The notes beneath the pieces were generated by a model. The model had not been told where the DNA came from, made no database searches, and worked only from the letters and a program-made list of their open reading frames with translations. A program made the position numbers and the translations under genes. Below are positions 26,101 to 33,484 of a stretch of DNA of 40,869 nt, piece after piece. This stretch comes from Oscillospiraceae bacterium. Lineage in GTDB: Bacteria; Bacillota; Clostridia; Oscillospirales; Acutalibacteraceae. The stretch spans positions 1 to 40,869 of the forward strand of contig JAISYX010000002.1 of NCBI GenBank assembly GCA_031269595.1, in the 5' to 3' direction. The first letter of the stretch is position 1. Each line of letters starts with the position of its first letter.

Positions 26101-28288
26101 CCATATCTCTTGTGTGAACCAAAGCACTAAACTTAAGCAGGTTGTTGCCCACAGGCACACCCCAGTTAAAGGAGGCGGCGGTTTGCTCACAGTTAAGGGA
26201 ACCGTTGCCGTCTGAGCTGCCAATGTGCGGCTCTATATTAAAGGTTCCCCATTTTGTAAGCCCGCTATCTTGAATGTAATATTCAAAATAGAGCCACTTT
26301 ACATTGCTTATATCTGTGCCCGCACCGTTTGTTGTGCGCAGATAGGGCACACGGGTTTGGTCTGTGCACCACTCGTTGGACTCGCCGACATTAAGGTTGC
26401 GTGTAATCTTAAGTGCCTGAGATTCTGCAGTGCCCAAGCTTGTGCCGCTGCCCGCAGTGGTGTTCCAGCCCTGTAGGCCGCTTTCAAAATCCCACTTGTA
26501 TACAACATTGCCTATTGGACGTGGTGCATATTCTGCAGCCTTCATAACCGCTTTAGCATACTGTCCGGAATCGGTGAGGTCATATACGCTTAAGCCATCT
26601 GTTGGCTGTGCGGGGGCTGTGTCCTTGTACTTGCGGTAGCCTCCCCGAATGATATAATTTAGCTCGCCTGTAAGCAGCCCGCTGTTGGTGGTGTTAAAAT
26701 CACCCCAAGAGCCGCCCACGCTGTTATCTGCACGCCAGGTCTTCCAAGTATCTGCACGGTAGTTTATTGCCTCCAGATTGTACATTGTAAGCTTGCACTG
26801 GGTTACAAAAACAGGTATGCTAAGTGCACTTAGGTAAGTAGTAGTAGGGGTTGCGGCAGATTCTGCACAGTCTATGCTAAGGGCATAGAGTATGTTAGAG
26901 CCTGTAAGCACAGCCGCTTGATCAGGCCGCTTGCCTGCGGAGGGGCTGCCTGCAATGATAAGCGCAGAGGGAGCAAAGCGGCGTATCTCATTAACTATAC
27001 TCTGCCCGCCGGAGGCCACCCCTGAAAAGGCGTAAATAACGCCTGGGTTATCCTTGTAATCGTAAGCAATGGCGGCAAGATATTTGGCCGCTCCTGCTGC
27101 GTCTGTGCCTGTGTAATCCACCACTGTATACAGCCCTGCATCCGTGGCTAATTTAACCGCAAGAGAGGCGGTTACAGAGGGTGTAACACGCACAAAGTCG
27201 GCGTTCCAATCATTTTGCAGCACATAAAAGGAGGCGGCGTTGACCCTCTCAGGCTCTGTTACAGTAACGCCGTTAAGGGTGAGTGTGGTGTTGGCGGAAT
27301 CCTTGATATATTTGCCCTCCACATGCAGTGCGCCGTATTTTAGGGGCACTATAGGAAAGGATACACGCACAAACTTAGCCTCCAGTGACCGTGAAGCTGT
27401 GGCTATAAAGGTATAAGCTGCATCTGCATTGGCAAGCTTTAATCCGTTTTCATACCAGCCCTCAAACTGAAAGTTGGGGTCAGGGGTGGCTGTTAGGGTA
27501 ACTCCTGTGCCGGAATCGTAAGCTCCGCTGCCTGTAACAGCTCCGCCTGCGCCTGCGGCGGCGGTTATGGTGTAGCTTATTGTGGGCGGGGGTGCAAAAA
27601 CTCCGTCTGCAAGGGAGTGAGGACGCTTAGCCGCAAGCACCTCTGCGGTGGCCTTGGTGTAATCCAGCGATTCAAAGTCTTCGGAGTTGTTGCGGGTATC
27701 TTGAAAATCAATGCGGCGCACGGACTTCTTTTTTGTAGAGCCGTCTACAGCCGCACCTAAATAGCCTGTAACCTTGGAGGCGTCGCCGTCATATGCGCCC
27801 ACTAAATCCACCAATTGAGGCAACTCTGCGGGGTTATTTACATCTAGCAAGGCTGTAGAGGAGAGCAGTGCGACCTTGTATTCCTTGTTGTACATGTCAA
27901 GGTTTGCCCAAGCTTGGTCATATTCAGGTATTACATAGGCAGAGCTTGGGGAGCTTGTTTTGGTAAAGACAATCAAGAAGGAATGACCTGAGGGCACAGA
28001 GCCTGTTAAGTCCAGCTTTTGCCAGGTGCTCTCTGTGCCCTTAGCCAGCTGCACAGAGTAACCGTTTAAGTTTATTGTGCTGCTTGTTGGGTTGTACAGC
28101 TCAATAAAGGAGTGGCTTACGGCGGTTGCGGTTGAATCGCCGCCGTTGCCGTAAATTTGATTAATAACCAGAGTGCTTGCAGGTGAGCCTGACTCTGCAA
28201 CAGCAGAGAGGGGGATGGACGTTAGCAGCATTGCAAGGATTAAACCCCATGCAATAAGCTTAAACGAACGCTTAAGATTTTTTTTCAT
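23153..28288 (-). CDS. Secreted CotH-kinase exoprotein with two lamin-tail domains and a degenerate GH5 domain
   Basis: 1711 residues. Signal peptide (1-33); lamin-tail domain (about 40-165, SFIELYNPTSSTINLNGYSV); one InlB-type B-repeat (about 236-310, FEGWYENG); a GH5-like region (about 305-540); a beta-sandwich region resembling a carbohydrate-binding module (about 560-720); a CotH kinase domain (about 800-1180) with IKTRGSSSSSY, KKQDVLGMG, KKWVLISNYADK and VWDFDGAIG (D1060); three B-repeats (about 1196-1420); a second lamin-tail domain (about 1424-1545); and a C-terminal beta domain (about 1626-1711) shared with the chitinase upstream. CotH kinases phosphorylate secreted or coat proteins. 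In the GH5 part V424 stands where the acid/base Glu of NEP is expected and Q497 where the nucleophile Glu is expected, so it is probably inactive. ATG at 28288 follows GGAGG by 7 bases. It is the second gene of an operon with the chitinase. Confidence 0.85.
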   Translation of the reverse strand: MKKNLKRSFKLIAWGLILAMLLTSIPLSAVAESGSPASTLVINQIYGNGGDSTATAVSHSFIELYNPTSSTINLNGYSVQLAKGTESTWQKLDLTGSVPSGHSFLIVFTKTSSPSSAYVIPEYDQAWANLDMYNKEYKVALLSSTALLDVNNPAELPQLVDLVGAYDGDASKVTGYLGAAVDGSTKKKSVRRIDFQDTRNNSEDFESLDYTKATAEVLAAKRPHSLADGVFAPPPTISYTITAAAGAGGAVTGSGAYDSGTGVTLTATPDPNFQFEGWYENGLKLANADAAYTFIATASRSLEAKFVRVSFPIVPLKYGALHVEGKYIKDSANTTLTLNGVTVTEPERVNAASFYVLQNDWNADFVRVTPSVTASLAVKLATDAGLYTVVDYTGTDAAGAAKYLAAIAYDYKDNPGVIYAFSGVASGGQSIVNEIRRFAPSALIIAGSPSAGKRPDQAAVLTGSNILYALSIDCAESAATPTTTYLSALSIPVFVTQCKLTMYNLEAINYRADTWKTWRADNSVGGSWGDFNTTNSGLLTGELNYIIRGGYRKYKDTAPAQPTDGLSVYDLTDSGQYAKAVMKAAEYAPRPIGNVVYKWDFESGLQGWNTTAGSGTSLGTAESQALKITRNLNVGESNEWCTDQTRVPYLRTTNGAGTDISNVKWLYFEYYIQDSGLTKWGTFNIEPHIGSSDGNGSLNCEQTAASFNWGVPVGNNLLKFSALVHTRDMASGTTIAQGQHLSELMLISTVFGYQEYSGDIYFDNIMLLSDIAPTPSPNVPLPLPDTGLPVVSINTANTNDPLISKAEQLPCSFDITADGEYPELSFAISKGTTIKTRGSSSSSYFPKLGYQVKFDKKQDVLGMGSAKKWVLISNYADKTAIQSELAYAMEGFMAESRYGGNPVPYTIQTRNVELIINGVYDGTYMLASKVESGSARIDINTAAEGYIIEHDAKFEEDPDTRVLTSRNRAMYIKEPEPGDKMDSGAVAGQNVFNPIRSRIQAVENSLYNNTWQSNIDVNSWIDFYLVNEIMMNWDENNNSGFMWSESLTDTLKAGPVWDFDGAIGQIGEALYWNKTNYDPNSYWVEQWVTRTGHPWFAQLFTYNEFKNAVIARYTYLRNNGLLEQIDSIIESYRTELTFSQALNEQRWHSLKLGIWPSTGVVLPSWDSNVTRLKTMLNSRLRWLDIEYYNGTLPQLRSITVTAATGGTAIGANGDTQFRNGSEVTVTAAPNVGYSFDGWYNGSSRVSTALNYTFTATANVTLQARFTAIPVTAFAVLASATAGGTASGNGSYTQGTVATASAVPNSGYYFDGWYESGTLASSAASYSFAPSAARVLEARFTSTPVERYTITATAGTVGGEVTGGGEYSAGANVTLSAAADSTHVFEGWYENESKLEGAGASYTFAAEASRTLEARFTELYRTGVSLIINQIYGNGGDATATAISHSFIELYNPTDSTVDLSGCSLQIAKGTESTWQKLDLVGSVPPKHSFLVAFTKTVSPTAAYTITEYDQAWAGIDMYNKEYKAALVSSLNLLSVNNPAELPQLVDLVGAYDGDASKVTGYLGAPVDGSTKKKAVLRIDLQDTRNNAADFESLDYTKAAAEVIDAKHPRSIAEGAWPQLPAIEFGITSISTPESLEAGSPLTFITNTIGGQAPIKYSYYVYAEGKVYYSNSYSLENSFSYSFPAAGTYTVAVYADDFNQTRVKHVILVEIS

Positions 28289-28357
28289 AAGAATACCTCC
28301 AAAATATAGTTTTAAAAAAACTCTGAAAGGTAAATACGAAGGCATGACACAGGTGTT

Positions 28358-30928
28358 TTAGACTATATTAACATATATAACACGCTTGACCCTTGCGCCC
28401 TCACTGTCGTCTGCATACGCTGCAATGGTATAGCTCCCTGCACTTGGGAAGGTGTAGGTGAAGTTGTTTGATGAGGTATAGGCATTTGAGTAATACACCT
28501 TTCCCCCTGAATAAACATAGTAGGAGTACTTCAGAGGCTCTTCGCCTCCCGCCGTTATTGCTTTAAAGCTTAAAGGAGTGCCTGCTGTTAGATTGCTTGG
28601 GGTGGTAATGCTTGTTATTTCAAAGTCAATTTGAGGCAGCTCCGTAAATACGGCAACCAAGGTGCGGTGACTTGCAGCAGGGAAGGTGTAGCTTGCGCTT
28701 GAGCTAACCTTTTGAGAGGGATTTGTGTTTGGATAGCTGAGCTTGCCCTCATACCAGCCATCAAAGGCATAGCCCTTATTTGGTGTTGCCGTTACTGTGG
28801 CAGAAGCTCCGCTGTTGTAGATGTTTGTACCGGAGACAGCTCCGCCGCCTTCAGTGTCTACATACACACTGTATTTAGTTGATGCTTTATACGCACCGTT
28901 TACACTCTCCCACATGGCTTTGGATACAGTAAAGTCTGAGGTATCCAGCATAACGCTCCATGAGAATATGCCCGCAAGGTTGTTATCTATGACATACTGG
29001 CCTTTTTCGGCGGCGGCACGGGTGCTCTCATAGGTTACAGCAAACTCCCCATCCTTTGAGAGGTAAGAGGCGTGTGCCTGAGCATCCCACTCATCCTGAT
29101 ATACTCCGCTTGCAATTAGCGACCTAATCTTCTCTAAATTGTAATAATCACTGCTGGGGTTATACCCGGCCTCGTCCTTATATTCAAAGGCAGGGAACTG
29201 GCCGCCTATGTTGATTTTATTTGAGGGTATGCCCTTGCTCATTGTGTATCTTACAGTGTAATCGGTAGAGATGCCGCTGAGGCCGTCTGTCCCGGGCCAA
29301 GCAGCATGAGGCGAGCCGTTGCCGTAAAGGTTGGAATCATGAAAGCCTGCGCCGCAGTTCCCCGGGGAGTTGCCCATGGTGTAGCAGTAGGTCATTGCAT
29401 TCCAAAAATCAAGGTAGGTATCCATTGCAGGGTAATTATAGTGCTGCCCGTACCAATTGCCGGGAGGGGCGGCTACGCTTAAATCCTTGTCGCTGCCAAT
29501 GGCGTTGCGAATGTCACGCAGCAGATAGACATAATTTTGAGTGTCCGCAGGGGAATAGCCAACGCCAGCATCGCTTGAGCCGGGGAACTCCCAGTCTATA
29601 TCAAAGCCATCCAGATTAAACTCCTGCATTAAGTCTACAAGAGAGGCGACAAAGGTATCTCTGCCCTGCTGTGTAGCGGCCATTTGAGAAAAGCCGTCTG
29701 CTCCTGCGCCGCCCACAGATAAAATTATTTTTAAATTAGGGTTGATTTTTTTAAGCTCGCTAAGGCGGTTGAGGCAGAACGCATCGGAATAGCTGCCTGT
29801 GCGGTTGATTTCCGCTTTGTTAGTGTAGAAGTTTACAGAACTAAAGCAGTAAAAAATGTGTGTGAACATATTAGGGTCGGGCAGGGTGCTGCCGTCCCAG
29901 TTCCAGGGGGCAAAATATGCGCCTGCAATTTTGCTTGGTGCAGGGTAGATTGGTTCAAATCTGGCCTCTAATGTACGTGATGCTGTAACTGTGAGCCTGT
30001 ATGCGGCATTTTCAGGCTGTATACAAACTCCGTTTTCATACCAGCCCTCAAACTTATAGCCCTCAAAGGGTACAGCTCTTAGCACGGCGTTGTCGTTAGG
30101 TTCATATGCGCCTGCGCCCAGCACCTTGCCGCCCTCTTGAACCTGTGCTGTTATATTAAAAACAGTTGTGCCGATTGATGGCTTAAATCTGGCTTCAAGA
30201 ACTCGGTCAGTTACCGCCTCAAAGTCGTACGATTCGCCCGCTCCGTTAATCTTTACGCCGTTTTCATACCAGCCCTCAAAGTCAAAACGGGGGTCCGGCA
30301 TGGCACGGACATGGGCGTTTTCGCCTGCATTATAAATAAAGGTGCCTCTGACACGCCCACCGGAGGAGCCCAGATCTACATTTATTGAGACCTTATCAGC
30401 GGGCAGAACAACAGGCGCAGCACTGAGATAGCCCATTGCGGTAACGCTGCCTGTGGGGTTATTTTCGCCGTAAACCACAATGGTTACGCCCTCTGCGCCC
30501 CCTGCGTCATAGGCAAACTCATTTAACAGCTCCCAATAGCCCCAATAAACAGGTATAGCAGGCCTTTCTAAATAGCCATTTCTCTCATTCATTCCCGTTA
30601 AACATGCGCCCTGGCTGGCGTCGGGCAAAACTGAGGGGCCGCCGCCCCAAGGCATTCCGGGGCCTCCGTAAATGCTGTTAACAACGGCGGGATTATTTGT
30701 TTGGTCGCCGTTCCATATGTATATTGCACCCAGAGCTATAACATCAGGATAGGTGGGATACCCTCCCACAACCCGAACGGTTGTGCCGTCGTAGGTGCCA
30801 TAAACAGGCAAAATGGTGGTGGCGGCATTGCTTATTAATGCCGTGTTTGACATGCCGAAGCTTAATGCTAAAATGATAATTAAAGCAATACATCGTTTTA
30901 GGTTCTTAGTTGTAGTTGGGGTTTTCAT
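28358..30928 (-). CDS. Secreted GH18 chitinase with InlB-type B-repeats
   Basis: 856 residues. Signal peptide (about 1-36), an N-terminal domain of unknown type (about 37-175), two B-repeats (about 176-330, FEGWYENG in both), a GH18 catalytic domain (about 335-680), a further B-repeat (about 685-765) and a C-terminal beta domain (about 775-856, YSYYVYSGGKVYYSN). The catalytic motif DGFDIDWE (440-447) is complete, with SVGG earlier and a final FSWSVMLD, so it should hydrolyse chitin or related N-acetylglucosamine polymers outside the cell. The GH18 order and the AFEYKDEAGY-type loop fit extracellular chitinases rather than cortex enzymes. It is the first gene of the operon: promoter at 31059-31087, and the CotH gene follows after 69 bases without a terminator. 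The ribosome site is weak (GTGAG). Confidence 0.92.
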   Translation of the reverse strand: MKTPTTTKNLKRCIALIIILALSFGMSNTALISNAATTILPVYGTYDGTTVRVVGGYPTYPDVIALGAIYIWNGDQTNNPAVVNSIYGGPGMPWGGGPSVLPDASQGACLTGMNERNGYLERPAIPVYWGYWELLNEFAYDAGGAEGVTIVVYGENNPTGSVTAMGYLSAAPVVLPADKVSINVDLGSSGGRVRGTFIYNAGENAHVRAMPDPRFDFEGWYENGVKINGAGESYDFEAVTDRVLEARFKPSIGTTVFNITAQVQEGGKVLGAGAYEPNDNAVLRAVPFEGYKFEGWYENGVCIQPENAAYRLTVTASRTLEARFEPIYPAPSKIAGAYFAPWNWDGSTLPDPNMFTHIFYCFSSVNFYTNKAEINRTGSYSDAFCLNRLSELKKINPNLKIILSVGGAGADGFSQMAATQQGRDTFVASLVDLMQEFNLDGFDIDWEFPGSSDAGVGYSPADTQNYVYLLRDIRNAIGSDKDLSVAAPPGNWYGQHYNYPAMDTYLDFWNAMTYCYTMGNSPGNCGAGFHDSNLYGNGSPHAAWPGTDGLSGISTDYTVRYTMSKGIPSNKINIGGQFPAFEYKDEAGYNPSSDYYNLEKIRSLIASGVYQDEWDAQAHASYLSKDGEFAVTYESTRAAAEKGQYVIDNNLAGIFSWSVMLDTSDFTVSKAMWESVNGAYKASTKYSVYVDTEGGGAVSGTNIYNSGASATVTATPNKGYAFDGWYEGKLSYPNTNPSQKVSSSASYTFPAASHRTLVAVFTELPQIDFEITSITTPSNLTAGTPLSFKAITAGGEEPLKYSYYVYSGGKVYYSNAYTSSNNFTYTFPSAGSYTIAAYADDSEGARVKRVIYVNIV

Positions 30929-31058
30929 GGTGTAAATCTCACTTTCAATCTTAATTTTTGGGCAGTATCAACGGATGTTTTGAACATTTTTGTACATGTT
31001 GACCAGCCTGTTTTTGCATAAACCCATCCACATGAATTTACAGCAAAACAACGAATAA

Positions 31059-31087
31059 ATTATAACATGTTTTCTTTGATTTGTATA
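31059..31087 (-). promoter_or_regulatory. Promoter of the chitinase-CotH operon
   Basis: TATACA (31082-31087) and TATAAT (31059-31064) on the minus strand, 17 bases apart, giving a leader of about 125 bases. The leader holds an AACAT/ATGTT inverted pair around 30988-31001. No known operator type is recognised. Confidence 0.65.
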
Positions 31088-31165
31088 CTTTTTTTCTTGA
31101 AAATTCCAAGTATTTTATGTTAAATTTGCGTGGGAGTGTTGGTTTTTCAAGGTTAAAAGCAAAAA

Positions 31166-31201
31166 GCCGCCAAAACCCTTTGTGTGAAGAGCTTTGGCGG
31201 C
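31166..31201 (-). terminator. Intrinsic terminator of the lipoprotein gene
   Basis: 9-bp stem GCCGCCAAA/TTTGGCGGC (31166-31174 with 31193-31201) followed on the minus strand by TTTTTGCTTTT. It isolates the lipoprotein gene from the chitinase promoter. Confidence 0.85.
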
Positions 31202-31309
31202 GGGGGATTTATTAGTTTAATTGCTTGCTTTGGATAAATTGACATAAGGTCTCAAAATTTAAACTGTGTTTGTTGAATTGCGTCTTATCTGCAATTTAAC
31301 TAATAAGCT

Positions 31310-31840
31310 CTAATTATGCAGCCAGCCGCTTTTAAGCAGCAGAATATTCTCCCCCGTTAAGTCTTCAAAGGCTTTATACATGTTATTCCAAGTTTTTGGG
31401 TATGCATTGCTGCCTGTGATTGTTTTCTGTGTGCCGTCGGCAAAAAGGATTTTTATCTCCCATTGGTCTCCGTCATCAACATTATAGTTATTGTAAGCTT
31501 CTTTCCAGTTGGTAAAGCCGTATCTTGCGGAGCTTCTAATAAAGGCTGCGATTTTATCCTCTTCTAAATTAGAGAGAAAGGTAAAGCCTTCATTTTCAGC
31601 AGATGCATCACGAGGAACATATCCCTCGCCAATCTCAGCTGTATATTCAAAATACTGCTTGTTTTGCAAATCAATTTTGTGCTCCCGCAAGGTCTGGCCA
31701 AAGCCGCTGTGAGCGACATAAATTATGTCTATCTCTTTTTGATAGGTGCCGTATTTGTCACGGCTGGCATTAGAGCCGTTACACGCAGAGAAAAACAGAA
31801 CGAATAAAATAGCATAAATAGGTAAGGTAAATTTTTTCAT
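31310..31840 (-). CDS. Putative lipoprotein, unknown
   Basis: 176 residues. The leader MKKFTLPIYAILFVLFFSAC ends in a lipobox (FSAC, Cys20), so it should be lipid-anchored on the outer face of the membrane. The remaining domain has no motif I recognise; it contains a WEIKILFADGTQKTITGSNA strand pair and an NMYKAFEDLTGENILLL helix reminiscent of small immunity-like lipoproteins, but that is weak. AGAGG lies 7 bases before ATG. It follows the HEPN fragment by 16 bases and ends at a strong terminator. Confidence 0.75.
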   Translation of the reverse strand: MKKFTLPIYAILFVLFFSACNGSNASRDKYGTYQKEIDIIYVAHSGFGQTLREHKIDLQNKQYFEYTAEIGEGYVPRDASAENEGFTFLSNLEEDKIAAFIRSSARYGFTNWKEAYNNYNVDDGDQWEIKILFADGTQKTITGSNAYPKTWNNMYKAFEDLTGENILLLKSGWLHN

Positions 31841-31856
31841 AGTAAATCCTCTATAC

Positions 31857-32060
31857 TTAAATTTTGCTCACGACAAATTTTGATACTACGCCTGCACGTT
31901 CTAAAGCGGTTTTTGCAGCTTCGTCTGCAATTTCCAACTCATAAGGATAACAAGGAGCAATGCCGTATTTAGTCAAACTCCCGCACAGCAGGGCAAGCTC
32001 AGAAAAAGCTTTTGGCGACTTTTCCACAGCTTGCTGTGAATGATAGCAAATAATTTCCAA
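31857..32060 (-). pseudogene. HEPN-domain protein remnant
   Basis: 67 codons read as LEIICYHSQQAVEKSPKAF, the core of the HEPN helix pair, then jump to LTKYGIAPCYPYELEIADEAAKTALERAG, the last helices. The usual N-terminal helix and the middle part are missing, and the frame opens without a proper start (TTG without ribosome site). HEPN proteins pair with MNT nucleotidyltransferases as toxin-antitoxin systems or are RNases; no MNT partner is nearby. The upstream edge abuts a lectin fragment on the other strand at about 32055, marking a deletion or recombination joint. Confidence 0.65.
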
Positions 32061-32230
32061 CGGCTGCGGGTGCAGGGCTTGAAATATGGCAAGGGCTGGA
32101 TAATGCTAACCAAAATTGGATTATTTCTCCGGCAGAGGTTGAGCCAGGAGAATATTATATTAAAAATATGGAGACAGGTCAATATCTTCAGCTTTCCAGC
32201 CGTAGTGAGAGAATCGTAGTTATCGGTTAA
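32054..32230 (+). pseudogene. Ricin-type beta-trefoil lectin remnant
   Basis: A 58-codon open stretch ending at TAA 32228-32230 reads LEIWQGLDNANQNWIISPAE, then EPGEYYIKNMETGQYLQLSS. The Q-x-W-like repeat and YYIKNxxTGxYL are typical of RICIN/beta-trefoil carbohydrate-binding repeats. There is no start codon; the frame is cut at 32051 by a stop where it meets the HEPN remnant. It is the last repeat of a lost secreted protein. Confidence 0.55.
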
Positions 32231-32421
32231 TTTGTCGTTCTGTTGGGGTGACTAAATCTAATGAATGCCATAGCAACAAAGTTATTAACAACAATGCGAT
32301 ATATTTTCAGTGCATCAGTACACGATTTCCCTACTATCGTACAAGAGGTTAATATCTCAGAATAGCTTCATTAAGTTTTCGAGTTTTAGGTGACAAGAAA
32401 TAATAGGGGCTCGCAGCTTTA

Positions 32422-32692
32422 TTATACACAGTATTCCTTTACCTCGTCAAAGGTGGATTCATGGAGCGTTAGCTGTTCAACGGGGGCTTCAATTATCTTT
32501 CTTGTCCAAATGCCATTTGCCGCCATCGTATTCATCATAGACCCCGTTAACCCACATCTTTGGTGTAAATTGATAAAACATATACCATCTGTCCGCAAAC
32601 GTGAGCTTTGGTGCGACCCTTGCGCTCCACCTTTTGCACCAGCAGCGGATAGAGGCAGGAAACGACATTTTGTATATACGTTCGTTGCCCAT
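32422..32692 (-). pseudogene. DUF2200-type gene, frameshifted and truncated
   Basis: ATG at 32692 opens MGNERIYKMSF, the typical DUF2200 start. The continuation LYPLLVQKVERKGRTKA is found one frame over, so a frameshift lies near 32660. After KAH the match stops; the original frame continues as an unrelated-looking WYMFYQFTPKMWVNGVYDEY, which shifts again near 32490 to IIEAPVEQLTLHESTFDEV. The gene appears broken at least twice and fused to foreign coding sequence. It starts one base after the tag stop codon, so it was part of that operon. DUF2200 function is unknown. Confidence 0.65.
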
Positions 32693-32693
32693 T

Positions 32694-33248
32694 TCAAATA
32701 CCTCTAAACTCGCACTGCACTATGTGGTCGTTGATGAGCCCTACAGCCTGCAAATAGCTGTAAATAATTGTGCTGCCGACAAATTTGAAACCCAGATTTT
32801 TCATGTCACGGCTGATTGTGTCCGACAGGGTTGAGTTTGTAGGCAGTTCCGCCTGCCGTTCCCAATGGTTGATGATGGGCTGCCCGTTCACATAGCTCCA
32901 CAGGAATTTATCCAATCCGCCAAGATGCAGAACACACTGCGCATTTGTAACAGCAGCGTAAATTTTTAGCTTGTTGCGGATGATGCCGGGATTTTGGAGC
33001 AGTTCAACAAATTTGTCCTTGCCGTATGCCGCAACTTTCACTACATCAAAATTGTCAAAGGCGGTTCGGTAGTTTTCTCGTTTATTCAGAACGCACGACC
33101 ATGAAAGCCCTGCCTGTGCGCCCTCCAGTATCAACATCTCAAACAATTCACGCTCATCATGGCAGGGCTTACCCCATTGGGTGTCATGGTATTTGCGCAT
33201 AAGATCGTCGGTCGTATCGCCCCAAGGGCAGCGGAGTTTTTCTGTCAT
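32694..33248 (-). CDS. tag: DNA-3-methyladenine glycosylase I
   Basis: 184 residues, normal for Tag. It has RCPWG (C7), YHDTQWG (H21), LILEGAQAGLSW with the base-recognising E42 and W50, and a C-terminal HIVQC (H175, C179). C7, H21, H175 and C179 form the zinc snap known from E. coli Tag, so the enzyme looks intact. It removes 3-methyladenine from alkylated DNA. ATG at 33248 is chosen because GGAGG lies 7 bases upstream; its ATGA overlaps the stop of the Cys-rich gene before it, and the DUF2200 remnant follows directly. Confidence 0.95.
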   Translation of the reverse strand: MTEKLRCPWGDTTDDLMRKYHDTQWGKPCHDERELFEMLILEGAQAGLSWSCVLNKRENYRTAFDNFDVVKVAAYGKDKFVELLQNPGIIRNKLKIYAAVTNAQCVLHLGGLDKFLWSYVNGQPIINHWERQAELPTNSTLSDTISRDMKNLGFKFVGSTIIYSYLQAVGLINDHIVQCEFRGI

Positions 33249-33412
33249 GCACTGGCCTCCTTCTTCCCGCAAAAGAACCGCACAAGCCTCTGCTTCCATC
33301 TGGGGCTTTTACAAAAGGTTTTCCCGTGATGTGCCTTGTTGCAAGCTTCACATAGGCCATGTTGAGGACAGGATTTGTTGGCGCAGGGGCAATTTTCGTT
33401 TCGCTTTAGCAT
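33245..33412 (-). CDS. Small Cys-rich protein linked to tag
   Basis: 55 residues starting MLKRNENCPCANKSCPQHG. Six cysteines and two histidines lie in the first 35 residues (C-x-C-x4-C-x4-G-x-C-x2-C-x3-HH-x5-C), which suggests a small metal-binding domain; the rest is basic (WKQRLVRFFCGKK). Related short proteins of Firmicutes have no assigned role. GGAG lies 9 bases before the ATG, and the stop overlaps the tag start (ATGA), implying coupled translation. The gene is too short for many annotation cut-offs but the coupling and cysteine spacing support it. Confidence 0.7.
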   Translation of the reverse strand: MLKRNENCPCANKSCPQHGLCEACNKAHHGKTFCKSPRWKQRLVRFFCGKKEASA

Positions 33413-33484
33413 CACAAAATTCTCCAATCTTTACCGCATAATGTCGGCGATCAGGGTATAATCAATCGGCTTGTCTGACAGCTT

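Noticed and set aside
31857-32060. HEPN gene as part of a working toxin-antitoxin pair
   Set aside because: It lacks the first helix and middle part, has no valid start, and no MNT-type partner is present.
32231-32421. Further gene remnants in the 190-base gap after the lectin fragment
   Set aside because: No frame shows recognisable sequence; only a weak imperfect hairpin is visible.
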